Origin: an uncultured Alphaproteobacteria bacterium
Lineage (GTDB): Bacteria; Pseudomonadota; Alphaproteobacteria; UBA7985; CAJQQZ01
Length of the DNA stretch: 64,000 bases
Direction of reading: 5' to 3'
NCBI GenBank assembly: GCA_905480575.1
Contig: CAJQQZ010000032.1
Coordinates: forward strand, 16,333 to 80,332
Positions 52,378 to 63,996 of the stretch are shown here, one piece after another. How positions within the stretch are numbered: the stretch's first letter is position 1; every line of letters starts with the position of its first letter. The translations under genes were made by a program, and so were the position numbers. Below the pieces are notes generated by a model. That model searched no databases, was not told the origin of the DNA, and saw nothing but the letters and a program-made list of their open reading frames with translations.

Positions 52378-54318
52378 TTAAACCGAATGGCCAAGAAAAT
52401 ACCAGGTAATCAAGGCGACAACGCCGATCATCATGGCAAAGGCATAGTGATAAACATAACCAGACTGTAGAGCGCTCGCTCGACGGCCAATTTTGGCAGC
52501 GAGAGAAGAAACACCATCCGGTCCGAACCGATCGATGATATCGCCGTCACCGCGTTTCCAAAATACGTGCCCTAACCACTTGGCGGGGCGAACAAAAATC
52601 AAGTCATAGAGCTCATCGAAATACCACTTGTTGAAGAGGAACGCGTGGAACTCTTTGAACGTTTTGACAATAACGCCAGGAATAGATGGGATCAGCAGGT
52701 AACAAACATAAGCCATAGCTATGCCGGCTAAACCAACGGCCAACGGCAGATACTTGACCCAAAGCGGGACATGATGAGCGTGTTCGATAATGTCGTCTGC
52801 ACTCTGCACGATTGACGCTCCCCAGAACATAAAGCGGTCATGGCCAACAAACCATTCATACGCGATATAACCAGAGCCGATTGCGCCCAGGGCCAAAACA
52901 ATCAACGGCAACATCATAACCTTTGGCGCTTCATGCGCGTGATCAAAGGTATGCATGTCAGCTCTCGTCTCTCCGTGGAACGTCATCAATAATAGTCGCC
53001 AAGAATAGAAAGCCGTTAAGAACGCAGCTGCAATCCCCATCGCGAAGGCAAAGTTACCGGCGCCGGAATGAGCAGCATAAGCAGCTTCAAGCACGATATC
53101 TTTCGAGAAGTAACCGGCGAATGGCGGAATACCAGCCAATGCAAGCGAGCCAATCCACATCAAGGCATAGGTCATCGGAATCTTCTTCCATATCCCGCCC
53201 ATTTTGCGCATGTCCTGCTCGTGATGCATCGCGTGAATAACACACCCGGCCCCAAGGAACAGAAGAGCCTTAAAGAATGCGTGGGTCATAAGGTGGAAGA
53301 TACCGGCACCATAAGCACCAACACCAAGTGCAAAGAACATGTAACCGAGTTGCGAACAGGTAGAGTAAGCAATAACGCGCTTGATATCAAACTGGGTCAA
53401 ACCAATCGTAGCAGCAAAGATCGCGGTCATACCACCGACGTAGGTGACCAACGTCAAAGCGGTGTCTGAAAGTTCAAATAGAGGTGAAAGTCTAGCCACC
53501 ATAAAGACGCCAGCCGTTACCATTGTTGCAGCATGAATAAGCGCGGATACAGGTGTTGGACCTTCCATCGCATCTGGCAGCCAAGTGTGTAGGCCGATCT
53601 GGGCCGACTTCCCCATCGCACCGATGAAGAGCAGGATACAGATGATCGTTGGTGCGTGCCATTCTGTGCCGAGGAACAACAAGGTAGCATCGCTGAAGTT
53701 AGGAGCGGCGGCGAAAATGCCGTCAAAGCTCACCGTTCCGAAGAGGAAGAAACAACCAAAGATACCGAGCGCGAAACCAAAGTCACCAACCCGGTTCACG
53801 ATAAAGGCTTTCATCGCCGCGGCGTTGGCTTCAGGTTTGTGATACCAGAAACCAATCAGGAGGTAAGAACAAAGGCCAACCCCTTCCCAACCAAAGAACA
53901 TCTGAACCAGATTATCGGCTGTCACCAGCATCAACATGGCAAAGGTGAAAAGGCTGAGGTAAGCCATAAATCTTGGTTTGGAAGGATCATCTTCCATGTA
54001 ACCAACGGAGTAAATGTGCACAACGGCTGACACGGTTGTGACAACCACCAACATAACGGCGGTCAGCGTATCAATTCGCAGCGCCCAATCCAGCTGGAAA
54101 TCACCCGAAGCAATCCAGCTCAACAAATGAATGGTGGTGGATTGGTTTGGCTGATCATGTGCGCCAGCGAAGCTTAAGAAAACGATCCATGAAAGAACAG
54201 CAGAAACAACCAATGAGCCAGCTGTTACGAATTGTGAGCCACGATCCCCAATTTTACGGCCAAAAAGACCAGCAATGATTGCGCCAAACAGAGGCAGAAA
54301 GACAATTGCAGTTTCCAT
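52378..54318 (-). CDS. nuoL: NADH-quinone oxidoreductase subunit L
   Basis: A 646-residue distal antiporter-like subunit of complex I with the long C-terminal lateral helix that couples proton channels. Core motifs: GWEGVGLCSYLLIGFWY (QMFFGWEG start), HTWLPDAMEGPTPVSALIHAATMV (core HTWLPDAMEGPTPVSALIH) and DIKRVIAYSTCSQLGYM. It stands 5 bases after nuoK. Confidence 0.97.
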   Translation of the reverse strand: METAIVFLPLFGAIIAGLFGRKIGDRGSQFVTAGSLVVSAVLSWIVFLSFAGAHDQPNQSTTIHLLSWIASGDFQLDWALRIDTLTAVMLVVVTTVSAVVHIYSVGYMEDDPSKPRFMAYLSLFTFAMLMLVTADNLVQMFFGWEGVGLCSYLLIGFWYHKPEANAAAMKAFIVNRVGDFGFALGIFGCFFLFGTVSFDGIFAAAPNFSDATLLFLGTEWHAPTIICILLFIGAMGKSAQIGLHTWLPDAMEGPTPVSALIHAATMVTAGVFMVARLSPLFELSDTALTLVTYVGGMTAIFAATIGLTQFDIKRVIAYSTCSQLGYMFFALGVGAYGAGIFHLMTHAFFKALLFLGAGCVIHAMHHEQDMRKMGGIWKKIPMTYALMWIGSLALAGIPPFAGYFSKDIVLEAAYAAHSGAGNFAFAMGIAAAFLTAFYSWRLLLMTFHGETRADMHTFDHAHEAPKVMMLPLIVLALGAIGSGYIAYEWFVGHDRFMFWGASIVQSADDIIEHAHHVPLWVKYLPLAVGLAGIAMAYVCYLLIPSIPGVIVKTFKEFHAFLFNKWYFDELYDLIFVRPAKWLGHVFWKRGDGDIIDRFGPDGVSSLAAKIGRRASALQSGYVYHYAFAMMIGVVALITWYFLGHSV

Positions 54319-54323
54319 CTGAC

Positions 54324-54635
54324 TTACCCCTTCATCATCGAAATGTCGTCGACTTCAATCGAGCCACGGTTTCGGAAATAGATCACCAATATCGCCAACC
54401 CAATAGCGGCCTCAGCTGCAGCAACGGTCAGGATCAACAACGTAAACACCTGCCCTGTCAGATCTCCAAGAAACACCGAGAAGGAAACTAAGTTAACGTT
54501 AACAGCCAACAACATGAGTTCAATCGACATCAAAATGATGATCACATTTTTACGGTTTAAGAAAATGCCGAGAACACCAAGTGTAAAAAGAATAGCCGCA
54601 AGCGTCAGGTAGTGGGAAAGACCAATCTCTAACAT
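54324..54635 (-). CDS. nuoK: NADH-quinone oxidoreductase subunit K
   Basis: A 103-residue three-helix subunit of complex [25 protein letters not shown] is the helix with the conserved Glu (core [10 protein letters not shown]), and [16 protein letters not shown] holds the second Glu. Spacing to neighbours is 3-5 bases. Confidence 0.96.
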   Translation of the reverse strand: MLEIGLSHYLTLAAILFTLGVLGIFLNRKNVIIILMSIELMLLAVNVNLVSFSVFLGDLTGQVFTLLILTVAAAEAAIGLAILVIYFRNRGSIEVDDISMMKG

Positions 54636-54638
54636 GAT

Positions 54639-55253
54639 TTAAACTCCCGACCGGCTAGGGACTTTTTGAACACTAACAGTATCCATATGGCCCTTTGCGA
54701 TTTGATCCGCGATCACCTGTCGCTTAATTCCAGGTCTCGTTCTGTGCGTCAACACAATGGCTCCCACCATAGCGAGCAACAGGATCATGCCCGCTGCCTG
54801 GAACAGATAGATGTATTTGGTATAGAGAACATGACCAAGCGCTTCGGTATTAGTTACCTCGTTAATTGGCGGAATTGGTGTTGCTATTGCTCCAATGGCC
54901 GGTGCTTGAATTGTCCAACCGCCAACAAGCAACAACAGTTCGACTATCAGAATAAAGCCAATGATCACGCCGATCGGAGCGTTCGAGACAAAACCTTCGC
55001 GCATGGCTTTGAAATCAATGTTCAACATCATGACAACGAAGAGGAAAAGCACAGCAACCGCGCCGACATAGACAATGACCAAAATCATCGCGATGAATTC
55101 AGCGCCCAGCAGGACAAACAATCCAGCAGCATTAAAGAATGCCAGGATCAAGAAAAGTACTGAGTGCACAGGGTTTCTGGCGAAAACCACCATAACGGCT
55201 GAAGCAACAGTAACACCGGCGAAGAGATAAAAAGCGATAGCTTGTAGAATCAT
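54639..55253 (-). CDS. nuoJ: NADH-quinone oxidoreductase subunit J
   Basis: A 204-residue membrane subunit of complex I with five hydrophobic segments. NPVHSVLFLILAFFNAAGLF (core NPVHSVLFL) and YVGAVAVLFLFVVMMLN are the family's pi-bulge region. It stands 3 bases before nuoK. Confidence 0.95.
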   Translation of the reverse strand: MILQAIAFYLFAGVTVASAVMVVFARNPVHSVLFLILAFFNAAGLFVLLGAEFIAMILVIVYVGAVAVLFLFVVMMLNIDFKAMREGFVSNAPIGVIIGFILIVELLLLVGGWTIQAPAIGAIATPIPPINEVTNTEALGHVLYTKYIYLFQAAGMILLLAMVGAIVLTHRTRPGIKRQVIADQIAKGHMDTVSVQKVPSRSGV

Positions 55254-55264
55254 GCCCTCACCTC

Positions 55265-55759
55265 CTATCGATATGGCGCGTCGAGCGCAAGATTGTGGGC
55301 AATTTCAGTCTCCCAGCGATCGCCGTTGTCCAACAATTTATCCTTGTTGAAATACAGCTCTTCGCGTGTTTCTGTAGCAAATTCGAAGTTTGGTCCCTGG
55401 ACAATCGCATCAACAGGACAGGCTTCCTGGCAATAGCCACAATAGATGCACTTGGTCATGTCGATGTCGTAGCGTGTTGTCCGGCGGCTGCCGTCATCAC
55501 GAGGTTCCGCTTCAATGGTAATGGCTTGTGCCGGGCAAATCGCTTCACATAGCTTACAAGCAATACAGCGTTCTTCGCCATTGGGGTAACGACGCAACGC
55601 ATGTTCGCCACGAAAACGAGGGCTAAGCGCGCCTTTTTCATAAGGATAGTTGATCGTCACACGCTCCTTAAAGAACATGTACTTCAATGTAAGCAACATG
55701 CCAGAGATCAGCTCTAACAAGAGCAGCCCTTTGGCTTTTTGCATTAAGGAAACAGCCAT
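55265..55759 (-). CDS. nuoI: NADH-quinone oxidoreductase subunit I
   Basis: A 164-residue subunit carrying two 4Fe-4S clusters (N6a, N6b). Ligands are Cys65/68/71/75 ([12 protein letters not shown]) and Cys104/107/110/114 ([12 protein letters not shown]). [17 protein letters not shown] is the conserved lead-in. The position between nuoH and nuoJ is standard. Confidence 0.97.
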   Translation of the reverse strand: MAVSLMQKAKGLLLLELISGMLLTLKYMFFKERVTINYPYEKGALSPRFRGEHALRRYPNGEERCIACKLCEAICPAQAITIEAEPRDDGSRRTTRYDIDMTKCIYCGYCQEACPVDAIVQGPNFEFATETREELYFNKDKLLDNGDRWETEIAHNLALDAPYR

Positions 55760-55769
55760 TTAAACTCTC

Positions 55770-56786
55770 CTAACCCGCGTTCGGGACCATGTCGAAATAG
55801 ACAAGGAAACCCGCGGTAGCCACGACCCAGAACAGGGATAGCGGCAGAAAAACTTTCCAACCAAGACGCATTAGTTGGTCATAACGATACCTAGGTAATG
55901 TTGCTCTTACCCAAAGGAAAACAAAAGCCAGGAAACCAACTTTCAACAGGAACCAGACGATACCAGGGACCCAGTTGAAAGGGGCGATATCAAGCGGCGG
56001 CAACCACCCTCCAAGGAAGAGAAGAGTTGTCATTGCGCACATCAACAACATGTTCGCGTATTCACCAAGAAAGAACAGCGCAAAAGTCATTGAGGAATAT
56101 TCCGTGAAATAACCGCCAACCAGCTCGGATTCACCTTCAGGCAAATCGAAAGGTGTTCTGTTCGTTTCTGCTAGCGCCGAAATGAAGAAAACAACAAACA
56201 TAGGCAACAGTGGGATGCAGAACCAAACTGATTTCTGAGCCAAAACAATGTCTGTCAGATTGAAGGAGCCAACGCAAATAATGACCGTAACGATCACAAA
56301 GCCCATTGAAACTTCATATGAGACCATTTGCGCAGCGGATCTCAGCGCTCCTAAGAACGGATATTTAGAATTCGAAGCCCAACCGGACATAATAACGCCG
56401 TAAACACCAAGTGAAGAAATCGCAAAGAGATACAAAATGCCGACGTTGATATCAGCAATCACCCAGCCTTCGTTGACAGGGATAACCGCCCAAGCAACCA
56501 TCGCTAGTGTAAAAGTCAGGATCGGCGCAAAAAGGAAAACAATGATATTCGCCTTACTTGGCAAAATCGTTTCCTTAAACAGCAATTTAACTGCGTCCGC
56601 TATCGGCTGCAACAAACCAAAGGGACCAACAACGTTAGGGCCTCTGCGCATCTGCGCAGCAGCGATGACCTTACGTTCTGCGTAGGTGTAGAATGCGACG
56701 GTGATCGTCAGAGGCAACATAATCGCTAGGATCTTAGCAACGATGATGGCCAGTGGGATACCGTAGGTCATGATGAGTTCTTGCAT
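55770..56786 (-). CDS. nuoH: NADH-quinone oxidoreductase subunit H
   Basis: A 338-residue membrane subunit that frames the quinone-binding site. [17 protein letters not shown] (start near residue 37) and GSFNLTDIV, the [17 protein letters not shown] loop (core [12 protein letters not shown]), and [17 protein letters not shown] are standard. It starts 2 bases after nuoG. Confidence 0.97.
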   Translation of the reverse strand: MQELIMTYGIPLAIIVAKILAIMLPLTITVAFYTYAERKVIAAAQMRRGPNVVGPFGLLQPIADAVKLLFKETILPSKANIIVFLFAPILTFTLAMVAWAVIPVNEGWVIADINVGILYLFAISSLGVYGVIMSGWASNSKYPFLGALRSAAQMVSYEVSMGFVIVTVIICVGSFNLTDIVLAQKSVWFCIPLLPMFVVFFISALAETNRTPFDLPEGESELVGGYFTEYSSMTFALFFLGEYANMLLMCAMTTLLFLGGWLPPLDIAPFNWVPGIVWFLLKVGFLAFVFLWVRATLPRYRYDQLMRLGWKVFLPLSLFWVVATAGFLVYFDMVPNAG

Positions 56787-56788
56787 GA

Positions 56789-58834
56789 TCAGCCCTCCGT
56801 CCCTGTTGCTTGCGGTTCGCCAATATTCACAAAGACATCACTGCATTCCGCCATCGTCTCTGAAGCGCGGGAGATTGGATCAGTCATGTAGTAATTCGTG
56901 ACCGTTAGATCGAAAGCTTGCCCCGAAACAGCCCCAGCTTTGCCAGGTTTCGCCCAAGCCGTTGGAACAATCTGATCAATGGCTGCCATCGTCGGAACCG
57001 CTGCGACAAGCGCCTGCCTCAGCTCGACTAGGTTGTCGAAGCCAAGCTCGACACCCAACTGACCTGCGAGCGCGCGAATGATCGTCCAGTCTTCTCTGGC
57101 ATCACCCGGGGGGAAACCAGCCATGTTTGCCAACTGCGCGCGTCCTTCGAGATTAACGTATGTTCCGTTCTTCTCTGTGTAAGCAGCGCCCGGCAAGATC
57201 ACATCAGCGCCGTGAGCACCAGCGTCACCGTGATGACCTTGGTAAATCACAAAACTGTTCTCAAAGCCCTTCATGTCCATTTCGTCGGCTGACAAAAGGT
57301 AAACGACATCAAGTGCGCCCGCCATTTGTTTAGCCGACAGACTATTCTCGGATGGCACAAAGCCCATGTCCAAACCAGCAACACGAGACGCGGCCTGGTG
57401 TAGGATGTTAAATCCATTCCAATCGTCGCGGATCATGCCAAACTTCTCGGCAACATCGCCAGCGAGAGCAAGAACGGCTTCCCCATCGTCCCCAATGAGA
57501 GCGCCATTACCAACGATGATCATTGGATTTTGAGCATTCTCAAGAACTGACGAGAAATGTGAGCTGCCATCTAGAACGGCTTGGAGGTCAGAAGCAGAAG
57601 TGCCGAACCAATCCACTTGGAAGGTTAGGTCGACGGATGGTCCGATACCGCCAACTGTCATTCCGCCTTCTAGGAAACGTTTGCGAATGCGCGCATTAAC
57701 CAGTGGCGCTTCCCATCTAGGGTCAGTGCCGACCAACAAAATGGCGTCAGCACTTTCAATGCCTTCAATCGTTGTATTGAAGAGGTATGAGCCTCGCTCG
57801 CCACCAACAGCTGCACCTTCTTGGCGACAATCAATAGATTTCACACCCAGGCCGTTCATCAAGCCTTTGAGCGCAAACATTGATTCCGCATCACTGGTAT
57901 CCCCTGCTACGGCACCGATTCTGTCAGCCGATGTGGCTTTCAATTTGTCAACAACGGTTTGCAATGCAACATCCCAGCTAACCGCTTGCAGCTTGCCGTC
58001 TACACGAACATATGGTTTGTCGAGACGCTGGCGGCGAAGGCCATCAACTGCATAACGCGTTTTGTCGGCAATCCATTCTTCGTTGATCTCTTCGTGAAGG
58101 CGTGGAAGAATTCTAAGGACTTCTCGTCCACGACTATCCACACGAATGTTAGAGCCCACGGCATCCATCACATCGATTGAAGGCGTTTTGCGAAGTTCCC
58201 AAGGGCGCGAGCTAAAAGCGTAAGGCTTAGACGTCAAAGCACCAACCGGGCAAACGTCAATCAAGTTGCCCGAAAGTTCAGAGTTGATCGCTTTTTCGAT
58301 TGAGGAAATCTCAACACTTTCACCGCGATTTACAAGGCCGAGTTCTTCAACACCTGCAATCTCCGTCGCAAAACGAACGCAACGTGTGCACTGAATGCAA
58401 CGGGTCATAATCGTATTGATCAAAGGCCCCATGTACTTGTCAGGAACGGCGCGCTTGTTTTCTTCGTAGCGTGTTTTGTCAAAACCAAAGGCCATCGCCT
58501 GGTCTTGAAGATCACACTCGCCACCTTGTTCACAGATCGGGCAATCAAGTGGGTGGTTGATCAGCAAAAATTCCATCACACCTTTTCGGGCTTTTTTGAT
58601 AGAATCAGAATTTGTCTTAATGACCATGCCATCGCCGGCTGGGAATGCACAGGAAGCAATCGGCTTCGGCGCTTTTTCCAACTCAACCAAACACATGCGG
58701 CAGTTACCGGCTACTGAAAGACGGTCGTGATAACAGAAACGAGGGATTTCAGCGCCGCCAAGCTCGCAAGCCTGCAACACCGTCATGCCCTGTTCAAATT
58801 CGACTTCTGTACCGTCAACGGTCAGTTTTGGCAT
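56789..58834 (-). CDS. nuoG: NADH-quinone oxidoreductase subunit G
   Basis: A 681-residue iron-sulfur subunit. The N-terminal 2Fe-2S ligands are in [20 protein letters not shown] (core GNCRMCLVE). The 4Fe-4S with one His uses [17 protein letters not shown], and the next uses [10 protein letters not shown] with a distant CPVG. The C-terminal half is a molybdopterin-oxidoreductase-like fold without a cofactor. It passes electrons from NuoF to NuoI. Confidence 0.96.
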   Translation of the reverse strand: MPKLTVDGTEVEFEQGMTVLQACELGGAEIPRFCYHDRLSVAGNCRMCLVELEKAPKPIASCAFPAGDGMVIKTNSDSIKKARKGVMEFLLINHPLDCPICEQGGECDLQDQAMAFGFDKTRYEENKRAVPDKYMGPLINTIMTRCIQCTRCVRFATEIAGVEELGLVNRGESVEISSIEKAINSELSGNLIDVCPVGALTSKPYAFSSRPWELRKTPSIDVMDAVGSNIRVDSRGREVLRILPRLHEEINEEWIADKTRYAVDGLRRQRLDKPYVRVDGKLQAVSWDVALQTVVDKLKATSADRIGAVAGDTSDAESMFALKGLMNGLGVKSIDCRQEGAAVGGERGSYLFNTTIEGIESADAILLVGTDPRWEAPLVNARIRKRFLEGGMTVGGIGPSVDLTFQVDWFGTSASDLQAVLDGSSHFSSVLENAQNPMIIVGNGALIGDDGEAVLALAGDVAEKFGMIRDDWNGFNILHQAASRVAGLDMGFVPSENSLSAKQMAGALDVVYLLSADEMDMKGFENSFVIYQGHHGDAGAHGADVILPGAAYTEKNGTYVNLEGRAQLANMAGFPPGDAREDWTIIRALAGQLGVELGFDNLVELRQALVAAVPTMAAIDQIVPTAWAKPGKAGAVSGQAFDLTVTNYYMTDPISRASETMAECSDVFVNIGEPQATGTEG

Positions 58835-58843
58835 TTTAGTCTC

Positions 58844-60121
58844 CTATTCCGCTGCTGCTCGTTGAGCGCCTGCGATCCTCTCTTCGATCACATGACGGAA
58901 GTTCTTAATAAGGCCCTGTACTGGCCATGCCGCAGCATCGCCAAGTGCACAAATGGTATGACCTTCGATTTGGTAAGTTACGTCCAACAGCATGTCGATT
59001 TCGTCGACAGTCGCGTCACCTTTTGCCATGCGTTCAAGGACGCGCCACATCCAACCTGTACCTTCACGGCACGGCGTACATTGGCCGCAACTCTCATGCA
59101 TGTAGAAGTGAGACAAACGGGCAATTGCTTGAATGATGTCCGTAGACTTATCCATCACGATAACGGCTGCTGTACCGAGGCCAGACTTTACCGCTCTGAG
59201 CGAATCAAAATCCATGTTGATTTCGCAGCATGTATCAAATGGCAAACAAGGAACGGACGAACCACCAGGAATAACGGTGAGAAGGTTATCCCAACCACCG
59301 CGAACGCCACCGGCATGCTTTTCGATCAACTCTCGAAGTGGAATGCCCATCTCTTCTTCGACGTTACATGGCTTATTGACGTGGCCTGAAATACAGAACA
59401 CTTTCGTGCCCTTGTTGTTTTCAGGACCAAGGCCAGTCCACCAATCGACACCGCGTCTCAGGATCTCTGGAACAACTGCAATAGTCTCAACATTATTCAC
59501 TGTTGTTGGGCAACCATAAAGGCCACAACCAGCAGGGAAAGGTGGCTTCAGACGAGGCTGGCCCTTCTTGCCTTCAAGGCTTTCCAATAGCGCAGTTTCT
59601 TCACCGCAGATATAGGCTCCTGCCCCTCTGTGAAGGTGAATGTCGAAATCCCAACCTGATTTACAAGCATTCTTACCGATCATGCCTGCATCATAAGCTT
59701 CGTCGATGGCTACTTGAATGTTGGAGGCTTCATTAAAGAATTCGCCACGGATGTAGATGTAACCAGTGTTTGCGCCCATAGCGAAACCAGCCAGCAACAT
59801 GCCTTCCAACAGGCGGTGCGGATCGTAACGCAGAATTTCACGGTCTTTACAGGTGCCTGGCTCGGACTCATCTGCGTTAACAACAAGATACTGTGGCATC
59901 CCGCTGTCCTTCGGCATGAATGACCATTTGAGCCCCGTTGGGAAGCCTGCACCACCACGTCCGCGGAGGTTAGAAGCTTTCACGTCGTCAATGATTGCAT
60001 CACGACCACGACCAATCATATCCTTCAAACCAGAATAGATACCGCGAGACATAGCGCCCTTCAGGCGCCAGTCATGTTGACCGTAGAGGTTTGTGAATAT
60101 GCGATCTTTATCTTGCAACAT
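58844..60121 (-). CDS. nuoF: NADH-quinone oxidoreductase subunit F
   Basis: A 425-residue NADH- and FMN-binding subunit. [14 protein letters not shown] is the FMN/NADH loop, [19 protein letters not shown] (core YICGEETAL) is conserved, and the 4Fe-4S N3 uses [11 protein letters not shown] and a later Cys in [12 protein letters not shown]. It is the entry point of electrons from NADH. Confidence 0.97.
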   Translation of the reverse strand: MLQDKDRIFTNLYGQHDWRLKGAMSRGIYSGLKDMIGRGRDAIIDDVKASNLRGRGGAGFPTGLKWSFMPKDSGMPQYLVVNADESEPGTCKDREILRYDPHRLLEGMLLAGFAMGANTGYIYIRGEFFNEASNIQVAIDEAYDAGMIGKNACKSGWDFDIHLHRGAGAYICGEETALLESLEGKKGQPRLKPPFPAGCGLYGCPTTVNNVETIAVVPEILRRGVDWWTGLGPENNKGTKVFCISGHVNKPCNVEEEMGIPLRELIEKHAGGVRGGWDNLLTVIPGGSSVPCLPFDTCCEINMDFDSLRAVKSGLGTAAVIVMDKSTDIIQAIARLSHFYMHESCGQCTPCREGTGWMWRVLERMAKGDATVDEIDMLLDVTYQIEGHTICALGDAAAWPVQGLIKNFRHVIEERIAGAQRAAAE

Positions 60122-60126
60122 TCCGA

Positions 60127-60732
60127 CTACCCCTTCGTCTCAAGCAATGTCTGAGGACCACCTTCTGGTGCTGATCCAATACGCCCACTTTGTGAACCAA
60201 TTGAAACGTCGTGCCCAGCCTTCAAATCATCAAGCAGTTTGTCGAGATGCTCCGGCGTCAGATCTTCAAAGTAGTCGTCATTAATCTGAACCATTGGCGC
60301 GTTGCAACAAGCACCGAGACATTCAACTTCGATCAACGTGAACTCACCGTCTTCAGTTGTTTCACCAATCTCGATACCAAGCTTTGACTTAACTTTGTTC
60401 GTCAGCTCGTCAGAACCGCGAAGCCAACAAGGTGTTGTACGGCAAACTTGGATGAAGTGCTTGCCTACAGGCTTAAGATTAAACATCGTGTAGAACGAGG
60501 CGACTTCATAGACTCTGATAGAGGCAGAGCCCGTTTCTTGAGCAACGAAATCAATCGCTTCCTTGGATAACCAGCCATCGTTTTCACGCTGCGCTAGATC
60601 CAAAAGAGGGATAATAGCCGAAGCAACACGGTCTTCTGGGTAACGCAGTTTAATCTTATCGGCCAATTCACGACGTTCGCCAGTCAGCTGAAAATTGCCA
60701 GTCTCAAGAGCTGGTCTTGAGGTTACTATCAT
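60127..60732 (-). CDS. nuoE: NADH-quinone oxidoreductase subunit E
   Basis: A 201-residue thioredoxin-fold subunit with one 2Fe-2S cluster (N1a). The ligands are Cys97 and Cys102 ([11 protein letters not shown]) and Cys138 and Cys142 (CLGACCNAP). Its start overlaps nuoD's stop by 4 bases. The C-terminal 35 residues are a low-complexity tail typical of alphaproteobacteria. Confidence 0.95.
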   Translation of the reverse strand: MIVTSRPALETGNFQLTGERRELADKIKLRYPEDRVASAIIPLLDLAQRENDGWLSKEAIDFVAQETGSASIRVYEVASFYTMFNLKPVGKHFIQVCRTTPCWLRGSDELTNKVKSKLGIEIGETTEDGEFTLIEVECLGACCNAPMVQINDDYFEDLTPEHLDKLLDDLKAGHDVSIGSQSGRIGSAPEGGPQTLLETKG

Positions 60733-61907
60733 CGATCTACCTCGCCAAATACGATATCCATGGAACCAAGTATTGCGACGGTATCCGCCAACTGGTGTCC
60801 TTTTGACATAAAGTCCATACCCTGCAAGTGAGCGAACCCAGGTGCGCGAATGTGACAGCGGTACGGTTTGTTAGAGCCATCAGCGACCAAAAACACCCCA
60901 AACTCTCCCTTAGGCGCTTCAACAGCGGCGTAAACTTCGCCAGCCGGAACGTGGAAACCCTCGGTGTAGAGTTTGAAGTGGTGGATCAATGCTTCCATTG
61001 AACGTTTCATGTCGCCTCGTCGTGGCGGAGAAACTTTGTTGTCTTCGGAAAGCACAGGGCCTTCTGGCATTCTCTCGATGCATTGACGAATAATCTTGAT
61101 AGATTCTGACATTTCCAAAACACGGCAAATGAAACGATCGAAACAATCACCGTTTGTGCCGACAGGAATGTCGAAATCAAGTTCTTCGTAAACTTCATAA
61201 GGCTGAGATTTACGCAGGTCCCAAGGAACCCCGGAACCCCGGATCATAACACCACTAAAGCCCCAATCCATCGCTTCATCTGCCGTTACCGTACCAACAT
61301 CGACAGCGCGTTGTCTAAAGATACGGTTATCGCGGATAAGCGCATTCATGTCTGTTAAGAAGCCATCGAAATTGTCACAGAATTCAACAATGTCTTCTGC
61401 TAGTCCGGCAGGCAGATCCTGGTGAACACCACCAGGACGGAAGTAGGCTGCGTGCAATCGAGCACCAGAAACACGCTCGTAGAATTCCATCAACCTATCA
61501 CGCTCTTCAAAGGCCCAAAGCATCGGTGAAGTAGCGCCAACGTCCATCGCGAACGCGCCGACGTTCATAAGATGGTTCAGAATGCGCGAAATCTCAGAGA
61601 ACAACACTCGGATGAACTGCGCTCTTCTCGGCACCTCGACGCCCATCAACTTTTCAACCGCCATCGCATAAGCATGCTCTTGGTTCATCGGTGAAACGTA
61701 ATCCAGACGGTCGAAGTATGGCAAAGCCTGGAGGTAAGTCTTATGCTCAATCAGTTTTTCCGTACCACGGTGCAGCAAGCCGATATGCGGATCTGCCCGC
61801 TCAACGATTTCGCCTTCCATCTCGAGCACGAGACGGAGCACGCCGTGGGCAGCAGGATGCTGTGGTCCGAAGTTAAGCGTAAGTGGTTTAATTGCGGTTT
61901 CAGCCAT
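60729..61907 (-). CDS. nuoD: NADH-quinone oxidoreductase subunit D
   Basis: A 392-residue subunit that, with NuoB, forms the quinone-reduction site. [13 protein letters not shown] near residue 13 and [19 protein letters not shown] (core [14 protein letters not shown]) are standard, with the C-terminal DIVFGEVDR. It is 2 bases after nuoC. Confidence 0.97.
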   Translation of the reverse strand: MAETAIKPLTLNFGPQHPAAHGVLRLVLEMEGEIVERADPHIGLLHRGTEKLIEHKTYLQALPYFDRLDYVSPMNQEHAYAMAVEKLMGVEVPRRAQFIRVLFSEISRILNHLMNVGAFAMDVGATSPMLWAFEERDRLMEFYERVSGARLHAAYFRPGGVHQDLPAGLAEDIVEFCDNFDGFLTDMNALIRDNRIFRQRAVDVGTVTADEAMDWGFSGVMIRGSGVPWDLRKSQPYEVYEELDFDIPVGTNGDCFDRFICRVLEMSESIKIIRQCIERMPEGPVLSEDNKVSPPRRGDMKRSMEALIHHFKLYTEGFHVPAGEVYAAVEAPKGEFGVFLVADGSNKPYRCHIRAPGFAHLQGMDFMSKGHQLADTVAILGSMDIVFGEVDR

Positions 61908-61909
61908 GG

Positions 61910-62524
61910 TTACGCCTCCCCTCCAGCTTCGTCTGCTTTTTCATCACCAGGCAAATGCAACATGCCTTCCCAAGGAGATGTAAAGTCGAAGCTGCGGAAT
62001 TCCTGTGGCAGGTTTACTGGCTCATAAACCACGCGTTTTTGCTCTTCGTCATAACGTACTTCGATATAACCAGTCAGCGGGAAGTCTTTTCTCTGCGGGT
62101 GGCCTTCAAAACCATAGTCGGTCAAAATGCGACGCAAGTCAGGGTGGCCCGAGAAGAAAACACCGTACATGTCCCAAACTTCACGTTCGAACCAAGAAGC
62201 GGCAGAAAACAGGTCCGTCGCAGACTCAACGAAAGTTTCTTCATCTGTTGAGGTTTTAACGCGAATTCGGAGGTTATATTTGAATGAGAGCAGATGGTAG
62301 ACGACTTCAAAGCGTTCGGGACGCTCTGGATAATCGACTGCCGTCAAATCGGTCAGTTGCTTGAACAAGCAATGCCCATCATCACGCAAATGTTTTAAAA
62401 CTTTGAGCAAGCTTTCGCGCTCAACAACAACAGTGAGCTCTTCTCTCTCAACTGTCCAACCGATTATGGCTGAACCGAGGGATGAAGTGAGGCCTTTGCC
62501 CAGTTCGGAGAGTGTTTCTTCCAT
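61910..62524 (-). CDS. nuoC: NADH-quinone oxidoreductase subunit C
   Basis: A 204-residue subunit of the peripheral arm. The family segment [35 protein letters not shown] is recognised by its parts [10 protein letters not shown] and [15 protein letters not shown]. The ATG at 62524 lies 8 bases after nuoB and follows AAGAGAGACA; a longer frame to 62620 would overlap nuoB and is rejected. Confidence 0.96.
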   Translation of the reverse strand: MEETLSELGKGLTSSLGSAIIGWTVEREELTVVVERESLLKVLKHLRDDGHCLFKQLTDLTAVDYPERPERFEVVYHLLSFKYNLRIRVKTSTDEETFVESATDLFSAASWFEREVWDMYGVFFSGHPDLRRILTDYGFEGHPQRKDFPLTGYIEVRYDEEQKRVVYEPVNLPQEFRSFDFTSPWEGMLHLPGDEKADEAGGEA

Positions 62525-62532
62525 TGTCTCTC

Positions 62533-63087
62533 TTAGTCCCTGACCAATGTCGCTTCGCGGCGAATTTTCTTCTGCAGCTGCATAATACCGTAGAGCAAGG
62601 CTTCGGCAGTTGGAGGGCAACCCGGAACGTAAATGTCGACAGGAACCACACGATCACAACCGCGAACAACAGAATAAGAATAGTGGTAGTAGCCGCCGCC
62701 GTTTGCACAGGACCCCATAGAGATCACCCAACGTGGCTCAGGCATCTGATCATAGACTTTTCTAAGCGCCGGAGCCATTTTGTTGGTCAGCGTACCGGCA
62801 ACAATCATCACGTCAGATTGACGAGGACTGGGGCGGAAAAGAACACCAAAACGGTCAAGGTCATAACGCGCTGTACCAGCATGCATCATTTCCACCGCAC
62901 AACAGGCCAAACCGAAAGTCATCGGCCAGAGCGAGCCTGTTTGAGCCCAGGCTGCCAGTTTGTCCACCTGAGCAACAACAAAACCTTTGTCGTTAATCTC
63001 ATCTGTGACGCGGGACAGAATAGCATCTTGCTCCGCACCTGGCCCTAAGACCGGGCTTGTCATCTTAGTTGACGCCGCTTGTTGCAT
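62533..63087 (-). CDS. nuoB: NADH-quinone oxidoreductase subunit B
   Basis: A 184-residue subunit holding the terminal 4Fe-4S cluster N2. Ligands are the adjacent Cys62 and Cys63 (LACCAVEMM), Cys127 (MGSCANGGG) and Cys157 ([11 protein letters not shown]). The ATG at 63087 has AAAGG at good spacing; a GTG five codons upstream is an alternative. A 46-base gap separates it from nuoA. Confidence 0.96.
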   Translation of the reverse strand: MQQAASTKMTSPVLGPGAEQDAILSRVTDEINDKGFVVAQVDKLAAWAQTGSLWPMTFGLACCAVEMMHAGTARYDLDRFGVLFRPSPRQSDVMIVAGTLTNKMAPALRKVYDQMPEPRWVISMGSCANGGGYYHYSYSVVRGCDRVVPVDIYVPGCPPTAEALLYGIMQLQKKIRREATLVRD

Positions 63088-63133
63088 AATCAAACCTTTC
63101 ACGCTCTATCTTGATTGAGTTAAGGGTCAGTCC

Positions 63134-63508
63134 CTACTCCCAATCCAAAGCGCCTTTTTTCCATTCGTAAACGAAACCAATCGTCAAAAGACCCAAGAAC
63201 AACATCATGGACCAAAAGCCGAGCATTCCAATCTTTCCGAGCGCCACGGCCCAAGGGAAGAGGAAGGCAACTTCCAAATCAAAGATAATGAAAAGGATGG
63301 CGACCAGATAAAATCTCACGTCAAAGCGACTGCGAGCATCATCGAAAGCTTCGAACCCGCACTCATAAGCAGAAATCTTTTCTGAGTCAGGCCGTTGAGG
63401 TGCCAACAGGTAAGCGGCGACAATCATGACAGTGGCAAAACCGAGCGCAATGCCCAGGAAGATGACGATGGGCAGATAACCCAGGAGAAGACCGTTTAGG
63501 TCTTGCAT
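63134..63508 (-). CDS. nuoA: NADH-quinone oxidoreductase subunit A
   Basis: A 124-residue membrane subunit with three helices. [43 protein letters not shown] is the signature region, recognised by its parts [12 protein letters not shown] and [21 protein letters not shown] precedes the ATG. It is the first gene of the fourteen-gene nuo operon. The 254 bases upstream, to the tRNA-Asp gene, hold the operon promoter but no element could be fixed there. Confidence 0.96.
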   Translation of the reverse strand: MQDLNGLLLGYLPIVIFLGIALGFATVMIVAAYLLAPQRPDSEKISAYECGFEAFDDARSRFDVRFYLVAILFIIFDLEVAFLFPWAVALGKIGMLGFWSMMLFLGLLTIGFVYEWKKGALDWE

Positions 63509-63762
63509 ATTATCCTCCGTGGCCCAAGAGGCCGAAATTTATTTCCCCGTGCCTCAAAAGCTTTGTTTTGATCTCTTTGCGACAAGAGAACGTCTGTTAA
63601 AGACGCGGCGTGTATTCTGCGGCTTTAATAGCACCATAATTTCAGAAAACCAGCATGAAATACCCTGCCACAAGCAAAAAGCGGTGGATTGTGAACAGCA
63701 TGGGTCAGGATTCTCAAATTGGGGCCTAGCCGCTGTTTTTATATGGTATTTCTAAAAGAAAG

Positions 63763-63839
63763 TGGCGGGAGTGACGGGACTTGAACCCGCGGCCTCTGGC
63801 GTGACAGGCCAGCGCTCTAACCAACTGAGCTACACCCCC
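63763..63839 (-). tRNA. tRNA-Asp (GTC)
   Basis: A 77-base cloverleaf including an encoded CCA. The anticodon arm is CTGGC, loop CTGTCAC, GCCAG, giving anticodon GTC. The acceptor stem GGGGGTG pairs with CACTCCC (one G-U). D-loop AGCTCAGTTGGTTAGAGC and T-loop GTTCAAGTC are standard. Confidence 0.97.
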
Positions 63840-63920
63840 GCAATACGACATTGTCGTTGTCGTGCGCCCCTCATAGAGAGGCTTATCTCCACTGTCAAGC
63901 AATCAAATGATGCTTGAAAA

Positions 63921-63996
63921 TGGTGGGTGGTGAGAGGCTCGAACTCCCGACATTCACGGTGTAAACGTGACGCTCTACCAACTGAGCTAACCACCC
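63921..63996 (-). tRNA. tRNA-Val (TAC)
   Basis: A 76-base cloverleaf including an encoded CCA. The anticodon arm is TCACG, loop TTTACAC, CGTGA, giving anticodon TAC. The acceptor stem GGGTGGT pairs with ACCACCC. T-loop GTTCGAGCC is standard. It lies 81 bases upstream of tRNA-Asp and is probably transcribed with it. Confidence 0.97.

Noticed and set aside
53068..53469. A 133-codon frame antisense to nuoL
   Set aside because: Charged, low-complexity composition typical of frames opposite a membrane-protein gene; nuoL explains the region fully.
63519..63755. A 78-codon plus-strand frame upstream of nuoA
   Set aside because: No recognisable domain or ribosome site, and it covers the region where the nuo promoter must lie.
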